NCBI GenBank assembly: GCA_002360495.1
Contig: DEQO01000038.1
Location: 26,889 to 36,002, forward strand
Length of the DNA stretch: 9,114 bases
DNA from: Flavobacteriales bacterium UBA3364
GTDB lineage: Bacteria; Bacteroidota; Bacteroidia; Flavobacteriales_F; PHOS-HE28
Direction of reading: 5' to 3'
Positions 1-5,578 of the stretch are shown piece by piece. Numbering within the stretch: the stretch's first letter is position 1; each line of letters opens with the position of its first letter. Both the position numbers and the translations under genes were made by a program. The notes below the pieces were generated by a model. That model was not told where the DNA came from. It worked only from the letters and a program-made list of their open reading frames with translations, and searched no databases.

Positions 1-329
1 TTGCTGGTGGAGATGATGGCCACGCCGAGGCCGTTCAGCACGCGCGGCAGATCGCCGGCGTGGGCGTATTTGCGCAGGCCGGGGGTACTCACACGGGTGA
101 GTTCCTTGATGGCGCTCTGACGCGTCTGTTGGTTGTATTTCAAGGCGATCTTGATCAGGCCTTGCTTGCCGTCGTCCTCGGATTTCCAGGACAGGATGTA
201 ACCCTTGTCGTAAAGGATGCGCGTGATGTCCTTCTTCAGGTTGCTCGCAGGCACCTCCACGATCTTCTTGCGCGCCTGGATGGCGTTGCGCAAGCGGGTC
301 AGGTAATCGGCTATCGGATCGGTCGTCAT
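1..329 (-). CDS. rpsH: 30S ribosomal protein S8 (partial, C-terminus beyond window)
   Basis: S8 binds the central domain of 16S rRNA (helix 21 region) early in 30S assembly. In E. coli it also represses the spc operon by binding its own mRNA. Translating down from the ATG at 327-329 gives 109 residues plus two bases of the next codon before the window edge. The protein starts MTTDPIADYLTRLRNAI, the typical S8 N-terminus, and carries DKGYILSW (41-48) and TPGLRKYA (82-89). The visible part ends at RVLNGLGVAIISTS, just before the conserved STSKG segment. Full-length S8 is about 130 residues, so roughly the last 20 are missing. It lies 46 nt after rpsN, the widest gap in the window, and a hairpin sits in that gap. 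Identity is secure; only the end is unseen. Confidence 0.96.
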   Translation of the reverse strand, partial: MTTDPIADYLTRLRNAIQARKKIVEVPASNLKKDITRILYDKGYILSWKSEDDGKQGLIKIALKYNQQTRQSAIKELTRVSTPGLRKYAHAGDLPRVLNGLGVAIISTS

Positions 330-346
330 GGTCTTTTCTTTTGTCT

Positions 347-366
347 GGACGCGAGGTCCCGCGCCC
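347..366 (-). promoter_or_regulatory. Predicted RNA hairpin in the rpsN-rpsH gap, upstream of the rpsH start
   Basis: Read on the minus (transcript) strand, this 20-nt stretch folds end to end. It forms an 8-bp stem of six G-C pairs and two G-U wobbles, closed by a GACC tetraloop. The wobbles become C-A mismatches on the opposite strand, so the fold favours the mRNA orientation. It begins 9 nt after the rpsN stop codon and ends 17 nt before the rpsH ATG. What follows it is A-rich (ACAAAAGAAAAG), not a U-run, so it is not an intrinsic terminator of the operon. It could be a translational control site for rpsH, an RNA-processing or stability element, or chance in GC-rich DNA. Folding was done by eye. 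Confidence 0.45.
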
Positions 367-375
367 TTACTTCTA

Positions 376-645
376 TTACCAGCTACACTTGGTTACGCCC
401 GGGATCTTGCCGTCCAGTGCCATGTTGCGGAACACGTTCCGCGAGATGCCGAACAGGCGCATGTAGCCCCGTGGGCGACCGGTGAGCTGGCAACGGTTGT
501 GCTTGCGCACAGCGCTACCGTTCACGGGAAGCTTCTGCAACGCATCCCAATCACCAGCGGCTTTCAGTTTGGCGCGTTTGGCGGCGTACTTCTCCACCAT
601 TTGAGCGCGCTTGCGCTCGCGGGCTTTCATCGATTCCTTGGCCAT
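376..645 (-). CDS. rpsN: 30S ribosomal protein S14, zinc-free (C-minus) type
   Basis: S14 is a late-binding protein of the 30S head, next to S3, S10 and S19 near the decoding side. The 89 residues are the usual length for the long, zinc-independent form (the zinc form is about 61). The protein starts MAKESMKARERKR and carries the conserved core NRCQLTGRPRGYMR (50-63) followed by FGISR (65-69), then ends in KCSW. Only two cysteines are present (52 and 87), so the CxxC pairs of the zinc-ribbon form are absent. It starts 11 nt after the rplE stop codon and has no Shine-Dalgarno sequence. A zinc-free S14 in the main operon means that 30S assembly here does not depend on zinc through this protein. 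Confidence 0.98.
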   Translation of the reverse strand: MAKESMKARERKRAQMVEKYAAKRAKLKAAGDWDALQKLPVNGSAVRKHNRCQLTGRPRGYMRLFGISRNVFRNMALDGKIPGVTKCSW

Positions 646-656
646 GTGCGGTCTGG

Positions 657-1217
657 TTATTTCTTGTCCTTGTCAGAGAATGGGAATCCGAAGGCGGTCA
701 GCAATGCTTTGGCCTCTTCGTCGGTGTTGGCGCTGGTCACGAAGGTGATGTCCATGCCCTGCAGCTTCGTCACCTTGTCGATGTCGATCTCCGGGAAGAT
801 GATCTGCTCCTTGACACCCATGGTGAAGTTGCCATTGCCATCGAAGCCCTTGGCCGGTACACCGCGGAAGTCACGGGTACGTGGAAGGCTCACCGCGATA
901 AGGCGGTCGAGGAATTCGTACATCTTGTCGCCGCGCAGCGTTACACGGGCACCGATAGGCATGCCTTTGCGCAGTTTGAAGTTGCTGATGTCCTTGCGGG
1001 AGACCGTCTGCACGGCTTTCTGACCGGCAATGCTGGTCATCTCCGCAATGGCGTTCTCAACGATCTTCTTGTCGCCAACGGCACTGCCCAAGCCCTGGTT
1101 CAAGCTGATCTTGGTGAGACGTGGCACCTGCATGGAGCTGGTGTATCCGAACTCCTTCTGGAGCTTGGGAGCCACCTCTGTCTGGTATTTGGCGCGAAGC
1201 CGGGGTACGTAGCTCAT
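657..1217 (-). CDS. rplE: 50S ribosomal protein L5
   Basis: L5 binds 5S rRNA and places it in the central protuberance of the 50S subunit, where it also touches the P-site tRNA and the 30S head. The 186 residues compare with about 179 in E. coli. The L5 signature is clear at 31-47 (VPRLTKISLNQGLGSAV). Also visible are KLRKGMPIGARVTLRG (81-96), LPRTRDFRGV (111-120) and the C-terminal DITFVTSANTDEEAKALLTAFGFPF (156-180). The extra length is mainly a lysine-rich C-terminal end. The start lies 6 nt after the rplX stop. In E. coli the S8 repressor site sits around the rplE start; here there is almost no intergenic space for it, so any such site would have to overlap coding sequence. Confidence 0.98.
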   Translation of the reverse strand: MSYVPRLRAKYQTEVAPKLQKEFGYTSSMQVPRLTKISLNQGLGSAVGDKKIVENAIAEMTSIAGQKAVQTVSRKDISNFKLRKGMPIGARVTLRGDKMYEFLDRLIAVSLPRTRDFRGVPAKGFDGNGNFTMGVKEQIIFPEIDIDKVTKLQGMDITFVTSANTDEEAKALLTAFGFPFSDKDKK

Positions 1218-1223
1218 GACTTC

Positions 1224-1547
1224 TTACTTGGCTGCCTTTTTCTTGGTCTTCACGTAGCGCTCGATCACGCCCTCCTTGCTGACCTTGCGGCCAACGCGAC
1301 CGGGGGTGCCGGATTTCGCATCGATCAGCATCAGGTTGCTCAGGTGGATCGGTCCCTCCTGCTCCACGATACCGCCCTGGGGCTTGGCCGTGGTGGGCTT
1401 GCTGTGCTTCTTGTTGATGTTGAGGCCCTCGATGATGGCCACCATGCGGTCGCGGTCCACTTCGAGCACACGGCCCTGTTTGGATCGGTCCTCACCGGCG
1501 AGCACCTTCACGAGGTCGCCTTTCTTGATGTGTGTCTTCTGCTGCAT
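1224..1547 (-). CDS. rplX: 50S ribosomal protein L24
   Basis: L24 is one of the two proteins that start 50S assembly. It binds domain I of 23S rRNA near the tunnel exit. The 107 residues match the usual size (about 103 to 107). A KOW motif covers roughly residues 8-34 (KKGDLVKVLAGEDRSKQGRV and onwards), followed by the conserved GLNINKKHSKPT (41-52), GGIVEQEGPIHLSNLMLID (58-76) and a basic C-terminus. It begins 3 nt after the rplN stop codon, close enough for translational coupling. The bases before the ATG are TGAGCC, with no Shine-Dalgarno motif. Confidence 0.98.
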   Translation of the reverse strand: MQQKTHIKKGDLVKVLAGEDRSKQGRVLEVDRDRMVAIIEGLNINKKHSKPTTAKPQGGIVEQEGPIHLSNLMLIDAKSGTPGRVGRKVSKEGVIERYVKTKKKAAK

Positions 1548-1550
1548 GGC

Positions 1551-1919
1551 TCAGAGTACTTCGGGGGCCAGGGAGATGATCTTCATGAACTTCTTTTCGC
1601 GCAATTCCTTGGCCACCGGGCCGAAGATGCGTGTGCCCTTCATTTCACCGGCTGCGTCGAGCAGCACCACGGCGTTGTCGTCGAAGCGGATGTAGCTACC
1701 GTCCTTGCGGCGGGTCTCCTTCTTCGTGCGCACCACAACGGCCTTGTGCACGGTGCCTTTCTTGGCGCCACCGTTGGGCAGTGCGTCCTTGATGCTCACC
1801 ACGATGGTGTCACCGATGCGGGCATACCGGCGGGCAGTGCCACCGAGCACGCGGATGCAAAGCACCTCCTTGGCGCCGCTGTTGTCGGCTACGTTCAGCC
1901 GTGATTCTTGCTGGATCAT
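1551..1919 (-). CDS. rplN: 50S ribosomal protein L14
   Basis: L14 lies on the 50S face that meets the 30S subunit, contacts L19 and 16S helix 44, and is the docking site of the silencing factor RsfS in many bacteria. The 122 residues are exactly the usual length. It starts MIQQESRLNVADNSGAK, and the family signature runs from about 60 to 86 (AVVVRTKKETRRKDGSYIRF, then DDNAVVL). In E. coli rplN is the first gene of the separate spc operon. Here it begins only 12 nt after the rpsQ stop, which leaves no room for a terminator plus a promoter. The ten bases CAGAGCGATG at its start are identical to those at the rplC start. Confidence 0.99.
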   Translation of the reverse strand: MIQQESRLNVADNSGAKEVLCIRVLGGTARRYARIGDTIVVSIKDALPNGGAKKGTVHKAVVVRTKKETRRKDGSYIRFDDNAVVLLDAAGEMKGTRIFGPVAKELREKKFMKIISLAPEVL

Positions 1920-1931
1920 CGCTCTGTCTGA

Positions 1932-2207
1932 TTACTTGGCACGTTCAACGATCTCCACCACACGCCAGCGCTTCAGTTTGCTGATCGGGCGGGTCTCACT
2001 GATGCGCACGGTGTCGCCGATGTGTGCATCACCCTTCTCGTCGTGCGCCATGAAGGTGCTCGAACGCTTCACGAACTTGCCGTACTTCGGGTGCATCACG
2101 CGGCGCTCAACGGTCACCACGATGCTCTTGTTCATCTTATCGCTGGTGACGATGCCGATACGCTCCTTGCGGAGGTTCCGCTCCACGGTGGTCGGGGTGG
2201 TGCTCAT
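1932..2207 (-). CDS. rpsQ: 30S ribosomal protein S17
   Basis: S17 is a primary 16S rRNA-binding protein with an OB fold, located in the 30S body. The 91 residues are slightly more than the E. coli 84; the extra is mostly a short N-terminal Ser/Thr-rich lead (MSTTPTTVERNLRKER). Conserved parts are GIVTSDKMNKSIVVTVERR (18-36), HPKYGK (39-44) and the family signature GDTVRISETRPISKLKRWRV (64-83). Its ATG overlaps the rpmC stop codon in the arrangement ATGA (2204-2207), so its translation is probably coupled to L29. The bases before the start show no Shine-Dalgarno sequence, which fits re-initiation by ribosomes finishing rpmC. Confidence 0.98.
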   Translation of the reverse strand: MSTTPTTVERNLRKERIGIVTSDKMNKSIVVTVERRVMHPKYGKFVKRSSTFMAHDEKGDAHIGDTVRISETRPISKLKRWRVVEIVERAK

Positions 2208-2416
2208 TTCTTGGTCGTGTTAACGAGTTCGCGCATGCGCAACTCGGTGAGGATTCGAGCCACCGTCTTGCGCTTGTTGCGCAACATGACGGGACTCTCG
2301 ACGGGGCTCACAGTGTGTGCGAAGCGCAGCTTCGTGAGCGAGGAGCGCTCCTCCTGGAGCTTGTCCTGCAACTCGACGACCGTGAGGTCCTTCAGTTCGG
2401 TTCCTTTCTTCTTCAT
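2204..2416 (-). CDS. rpmC: 50S ribosomal protein L29
   Basis: L29 is a small helical protein beside L23 at the tunnel exit, forming part of the platform for trigger factor and SRP. The 70 residues lie in the usual range of 60 to 75. The family pattern is visible as LKDLTVVELQDKLQEERSSL (8-27) followed by LRFAHTVSPVESPVMLRNKR (30-49) and TVARILTELRMREL (51-64), the two-helix coiled hairpin of L29. The start ATG at 2414-2416 follows the rplP stop by 9 nt. The stop TGA shares bases with the rpsQ start (ATGA), the only overlap between genes in this window. Confidence 0.97.
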   Translation of the reverse strand: MKKKGTELKDLTVVELQDKLQEERSSLTKLRFAHTVSPVESPVMLRNKRKTVARILTELRMRELVNTTKK

Positions 2417-2425
2417 GGCTCTTTC

Positions 2426-2848
2426 TTATTGACCGTCGTAATCTTCACGGACAACGAACTTGGTCGGGATCGGCAGCTTCTGGGCTGCGAGACGCAATGC
2501 CTCCTTGGCGGTCGCCGTCGGCACACCGTCCACTTCGAAGATGATGCGGCCTGCGTGGCACACGGCCACCCAGTGATCAAGGGATCCTTTGCCCTTACCC
2601 ATACGCACCTCTGCAGGTTTGCTGGTCACCGGTTTGTCCGGGAACACCTTGATCCATACTTGTCCCTCCCGCTTCATGTGGCGTGTGAGGGCTACACGGG
2701 CCGCCTCGATCTGACGGCTGGTGAGCCATACGCTCTCCATGGCCTTAAGTCCAAACGATCCCAAGGCTACACGGTGGCCGCGTTGGGCCTCGCCCTTCAT
2801 GCGGCCCTTGTGCATATTGCGGCGCTTGCTGCGCTTCGGTTGCAACAT
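2426..2848 (-). CDS. rplP: 50S ribosomal protein L16
   Basis: L16 binds late in 50S assembly, organises the A-site tRNA contact region and supports peptidyl transferase activity. The 140 residues are near the usual 136 to 140. It begins with the standard MLQPKRSKRRNMHKGRMKG. Also visible are WLTSRQIEAARVALTRHMKR (41-60), VWIKVFPDKPVTSKP (64-78) and the invariant RMGKGKG (82-88) that approaches the catalytic centre. Arg82 corresponds to the E. coli residue hydroxylated by YcfD (RoxA); whether that enzyme exists here cannot be seen. The C-terminus AKEALRLAAQKLPIPTKFVV is typical. It starts 5 nt after the rpsC stop codon. Confidence 0.98.
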   Translation of the reverse strand: MLQPKRSKRRNMHKGRMKGEAQRGHRVALGSFGLKAMESVWLTSRQIEAARVALTRHMKREGQVWIKVFPDKPVTSKPAEVRMGKGKGSLDHWVAVCHAGRIIFEVDGVPTATAKEALRLAAQKLPIPTKFVVREDYDGQ

Positions 2849-2853
2849 GGCTA

Positions 2854-3711
2854 TCAGCTATTACGGTTGTTTCCACCACGGCCACCAGCGGCCGGGCCAC
2901 GACGTTCTCCTCCTGCACCAGGACCACGGCGATCGAAGCCGCCTCCGCGGCGCTCGCCACCACGGTCCCCTCCAGGACCACGACGGTCACGGTCGCCACC
3001 GCCGCGGCGGTCAGGACGATCGCCACCCATGCGCGGACCGGCCGGGCCACCTTTCGCCTGACCCTGGTTGGGGCTCAGGTCCTTCTTGCCATACACTTCG
3101 CCGCGCATGATCCAGCACTTCACCCCGATGCGACCCATTTTGGTGTGCGCCTCGGTGATGGCGAAGTCGATATCGGCACGAAGGGTGTGCAACGGCACGC
3201 GGCCATCGCGGTACTTCTCGGTACGTGCGATCTCTGCGCCGTTCAATCGACCGGAGACCTGCAACTTGATGCCCTCGGCACCCATACGCATCGTGCTCGC
3301 TACGGCCATCTTCATGGCGCGGCGGAAGCTGATACGACCTTCGAGCTGGCGGGCGATGCTATCGGCCACCAAACGGGCATCCAGTTCCGGACGCTTGATC
3401 TCGAAGATGTTGATCTGGACGTCCTTGCCGGTGAGCTTCTTGAGCTCCTCGCGCAACTTGTCCACTTCGGTACCGCCCTTGCCGATGATGACGCCGGGGC
3501 GGGCGGTGTTGATCGTCACGGTCACCAGTTTCAAGGTGCGCTCGATCACGATCTTGGCGACGCTGGCCTTCTTCAGGCGAGCCATCAAATAGAGGCGGAT
3601 CTGTTCGTCCTCCACCAGTTTGTCGGCATAATTGCTGCCGCCGTACCAGTTGCTGTCCCAGCCCTTGATGTAGCCGAGGCGTTGGCCGATAGGATGTGCT
3701 TTCTGTCCCAT
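2854..3711 (-). CDS. rpsC: 30S ribosomal protein S3 with long Gly/Arg/Asp-rich C-terminal tail
   Basis: S3 sits in the 30S head at the mRNA entry tunnel and, with S4 and S5, forms the mRNA helicase region. It starts MGQKAHPIGQRLGYIKGW, as in the family. The KH type 2 domain carries VIIGKGG (74-80), its GxxG loop being GKGG (77-80). The C-terminal S3 domain includes QVSGRLNGAEIARTEKYRDG (151-170), VPLHTLRADIDFA (172-184) and GVKCWIMRGEVYGKKDL (206-222). The 285 residues exceed the E. coli 233 by about 50. From about residue 223 a low-complexity tail begins, dominated by Gly, Arg, Asp and Pro. The frame continues cleanly from the core to a TGA, so it is not a frameshift artefact. The gene follows rplV by 17 nt and precedes rplP by 5 nt. 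Confidence 0.98.
   Translation of the reverse strand: MGQKAHPIGQRLGYIKGWDSNWYGGSNYADKLVEDEQIRLYLMARLKKASVAKIVIERTLKLVTVTINTARPGVIIGKGGTEVDKLREELKKLTGKDVQINIFEIKRPELDARLVADSIARQLEGRISFRRAMKMAVASTMRMGAEGIKLQVSGRLNGAEIARTEKYRDGRVPLHTLRADIDFAITEAHTKMGRIGVKCWIMRGEVYGKKDLSPNQGQAKGGPAGPRMGGDRPDRRGGGDRDRRGPGGDRGGERRGGGFDRRGPGAGGERRGPAAGGRGGNNRNS
2857..3066 (-). repeat. Low-complexity tail region of S3 (residues about 216-285)
   Basis: This in-frame segment of rpsC encodes about 70 residues made almost wholly of Gly, Arg, Asp, Glu, Pro and Ala. It contains imperfect repeats built on RRGPG, GGERRG and DRRG; for example, RDRRGPGGDRGGERRGGG (241-258) resembles the following FDRRGPGAGGERRGPAAGG (259-277). 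It ends in the polar NNRNS. The composition resembles RGG/RG-type RNA-binding tails and predicts a disordered, positively charged extension at the mRNA entrance. The DNA is accordingly GC-rich and repetitive, and its opposite strand shows a spurious Pro/Arg-rich open frame. Function is inferred from composition only. Confidence 0.8.
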
Positions 3712-3728
3712 TGTAGGTTGTTCTCGGC

Positions 3729-4130
3729 TTAGGCTTGGTTGGCGGTATCGACGATCAAGCTCACGTGGTTGCTGCGCTTCTTCATGCGGTAAGCGCGGCC
3801 TTGTGGGGCGGGAAGCATGCGCTTCAGGCCACGGGCCTCGTTCACCTGGATGCTCTTCACGAACAAGCCTGCTTCATCGGCCTTGAGGCCTTCGTTCTTG
3901 GCTTGCCAGTTGGCGATCGCGCTCATGAGCAATTTCTCCAGATCGCGGCTGCTGTGGCGGGTGCTGAAGCGCAGGAGACCCAACGCTTTGTTCACCTCCA
4001 CACCACGGATGGTGTCGGCTACCTGGCGCATGCGACGCGGACTGGTCGGCACGTTGCGCAACTGCGCCATGGCCACCGTCTTCATGGCCTCTTTGCGCTT
4101 GTCTGCGGATATCTTCTTACGGGCTCCCAT
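3729..4130 (-). CDS. rplV: 50S ribosomal protein L22
   Basis: L22 binds all domains of 23S rRNA and its long beta-hairpin lines the narrow part of the peptide exit tunnel together with L4. The 133 residues exceed the E. coli 110, mainly because of a basic N-terminal lead (MGARKKISADKRKEAMKTVA) that I recognise from Bacteroidota L22 proteins, which supports this start. The core follows with LRNVPTSPRRMRQVADTIRG (24-43). The tunnel hairpin is at about 97-120 (NEARGLKRMLPAPQGRAYRM and onward), the region where macrolide-resistance changes occur in other bacteria; no deletion is apparent. It starts 8 nt after the rpsS stop. Unusually for this operon, an AAGGAG motif lies just before the ATG. Confidence 0.98.
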   Translation of the reverse strand: MGARKKISADKRKEAMKTVAMAQLRNVPTSPRRMRQVADTIRGVEVNKALGLLRFSTRHSSRDLEKLLMSAIANWQAKNEGLKADEAGLFVKSIQVNEARGLKRMLPAPQGRAYRMKKRSNHVSLIVDTANQA

Positions 4131-4134
4131 GGTG

Positions 4135-4140
4135 CTCCTT
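4135..4140 (-). promoter_or_regulatory. Possible Shine-Dalgarno motif before rplV
   Basis: On the minus strand AAGGAG lies 4 nt before the rplV ATG and shares two bases with the rpsS stop codon TAA. It is the only good match to the anti-Shine-Dalgarno sequence in front of any of the 16 visible starts. The spacing is shorter than the usual 5 to 9 nt, and a chance match forced by the stop codon context is possible. Confidence 0.35.
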
Positions 4141-4408
4141 AGTTCTTCTTGTTACCGGAGTGGCCGCGGTAGGTACGCGTCGGGGCGAACTCGCCCAACT
4201 TGTGGCCCACCATGTTCTCGGTCACGTAGACCGGGATGAACTTGTTGCCATTGTGGACCGCGATCGTCAGGCCGACGAACTCCGGTGCGATGGTGCTGGC
4301 GCGCGACCAGGTCTTGATCACGTTCTTCTTTCCAGAGGCCTGTGCCTCACCTACACGCTTGCTCAGCTTGTAGTGGATGAAGGGTGGTTTCTTGAGTGAA
4401 CGGCTCAT
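4139..4408 (-). CDS. rpsS: 30S ribosomal protein S19
   Basis: S19 lies at the top of the 30S head, pairs with S13, and contacts the A-site tRNA and the 50S central protuberance. The 89 residues are close to the usual 87 to 93. It begins MSRSLKKPPFIHYKL, with IKTWSRASTIAPEFVG (31-46) and the family signature IAVHNGNKFIPVYVTENMVG (49-68) followed by HKLGEFAPTRTYRGH (69-83). The end is basic (SGNKKN). It starts 13 nt after the rplB stop. The rplB-rpsS-rplV-rpsC order is the standard S10-operon order. Confidence 0.99.
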   Translation of the reverse strand: MSRSLKKPPFIHYKLSKRVGEAQASGKKNVIKTWSRASTIAPEFVGLTIAVHNGNKFIPVYVTENMVGHKLGEFAPTRTYRGHSGNKKN

Positions 4409-4421
4409 GGTCTATGCTCTA

Positions 4422-5261
4422 TCAGGCTCCTTTGCGGGCGTTGACGCGCTCCAGGATGAACTTGTTGGACGGATTCTTCGGACGACGGGTCTTCTTGCCC
4501 TTCGCCAACAGGCCTTTGCGGCTGCGTGGGTGACCACCCGAAGCGCGGCCTTCACCACCACCCATCGGGTGATCGACCGGGTTCATGGCCACCGCACGGG
4601 TGCGGGGACGACGACCCTGCCAACGGCTACGGCCTGCTTTGCCGCTCTTCTGCAGCATGTGTTCGCTGTTGCCCACGGTACCAACGGTGGCCAGGCAGGC
4701 GACCAGCACCATGCGCAATTCACCGCTCGGCATCTTCAAGGTGGCGTACTTGCCTTCACGAGCGCTCAACTGAGCGAAGGTGCCAGCGCTGCGCGCGATG
4801 GAACCACCCTTGCCGGGCTGGAGCTCGATGTTGTGCACCACGGTACCCAAGGGGATCTCGCTCAGCGGGAGCGTATTGCCCACTTCAGGAGCCACACCGG
4901 TGCGACCGCTCAACACTTCCTGGCCCACTTTCAGGCCGTTCGGTGCCAGCATGTAGCGCTTCTCGCCATCAGCGTAGAACAGCAGAGCGATACGAGCAGT
5001 GCGGTTCGGATCGTACTCGATCGTCTTCACGACGGCAGGGATGCCATGCTTGTCGCGCTTCAGGTCGATCTCGCGATAGCTCTGTTTGTGACCACCGCCG
5101 ATGTAGCGCATGGTCATCTTGCCTTGGTGGTTACGACCACCGCTCTTGTTGGTGCCACTGGTCAGGGATTTCTCGGGCACACGCGTGGTGATGCCTTCGA
5201 AGTCCGTGATCACCTTGTGACGGGTGCCCGGGGTGACCGGATTGAGTTTACGTACGCCCAT
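4422..5261 (-). CDS. rplB: 50S ribosomal protein L2
   Basis: L2 is one of the most conserved 23S-binding proteins, needed for subunit joining and for the peptidyl transferase region. The 279 residues are near the usual 273 to 276. It starts MGVRKLNPVTPGTRHKV. The N-terminal OB-fold part includes KSGGRNHQGKMTMRYIGGGH (39-58). The SH3-like part includes the G-rich stretch QPGKGGSIARSAGTFAQL (148-165). The invariant C-terminal motif AVAMNPVDHPMGGGEGR (223-239) contains His231, equivalent to the functionally important E. coli His229. The gene starts 20 nt after the rplW stop, and the bases before it (GAAGCA) contain no Shine-Dalgarno motif. Confidence 0.99.
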   Translation of the reverse strand: MGVRKLNPVTPGTRHKVITDFEGITTRVPEKSLTSGTNKSGGRNHQGKMTMRYIGGGHKQSYREIDLKRDKHGIPAVVKTIEYDPNRTARIALLFYADGEKRYMLAPNGLKVGQEVLSGRTGVAPEVGNTLPLSEIPLGTVVHNIELQPGKGGSIARSAGTFAQLSAREGKYATLKMPSGELRMVLVACLATVGTVGNSEHMLQKSGKAGRSRWQGRRPRTRAVAMNPVDHPMGGGEGRASGGHPRSRKGLLAKGKKTRRPKNPSNKFILERVNARKGA

Positions 5262-5281
5262 TGCTTCTGGATGCTACCGGG

Positions 5282-5575
5282 TCAGATACTTGTGTAGAGA
5301 TCGATGGCTTCGCCCTTCTTCACCGTCACGATCGCTTTCTTGTAGCTCGGCGTGCGGCCGCTCAGGATGAGGCTCTTGGTGTAACGCGTGCGGTCCTTTC
5401 CACGGCAGATCATGGTGCGTACGCCCGTCACGGTGACGTTGTACTCCTTCTCCACGGCGGTCTTGATCTGCACCTTGTTGCTGGACTTGGCGACCATGAA
5501 GCCATAGCGGCCTTCCTTCTCGCCTTGTCCCGTCATCTTTTCGGTGACGATGGGTCGAATGATGATCTGGCTCAT
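5282..5575 (-). CDS. rplW: 50S ribosomal protein L23
   Basis: L23 sits at the tunnel exit and is the docking point for trigger factor and the signal recognition particle. The 97 residues match the family (95 to 100). It begins MSQIIIRPIVTEKMT, with the family pattern NKVQIKTAVEKEYNVTVTGV (33-52) and TMICRGKDRTRYTKS (54-68), and ends KKAIVTVKKGEAIDLYTSI. The mid-region loop RTRYTKSLILSGRTPSYKK (62-80) is expected to reach towards the exit tunnel. It starts 3 nt after the rplD stop codon, which suggests coupled translation. The sequence diverges more from E. coli than its neighbours do, which is normal for L23. Confidence 0.97.
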   Translation of the reverse strand: MSQIIIRPIVTEKMTGQGEKEGRYGFMVAKSSNKVQIKTAVEKEYNVTVTGVRTMICRGKDRTRYTKSLILSGRTPSYKKAIVTVKKGEAIDLYTSI

Positions 5576-5578
5576 GGC

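Noticed and set aside
347..366. The hairpin before rpsH as an intrinsic terminator
   Set aside because: On the transcript strand it is followed by an A-rich stretch, not a U-run, and it is followed immediately by another operon gene.
2315..3061. A 248-codon plus-strand frame ending in a striking Pro/Arg/Ser-rich repeat
   Set aside because: The repeat is the reverse complement of the Gly/Arg-rich S3 tail. The frame crosses rpmC, rplP and rpsC in antisense, so it is not a gene.
2854..3066. A frameshift or foreign insertion creating the S3 tail
   Set aside because: The frame is continuous from the conserved core, ends in a normal TGA 5 nt before rplP, and its GC-rich composition fits repeated Gly/Arg codons. 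The gene order around it is undisturbed.
4377..5297. A 306-codon plus-strand open frame opposite rplB
   Set aside because: It is the antisense shadow of L2, with no recognisable domain and no independent start signal.
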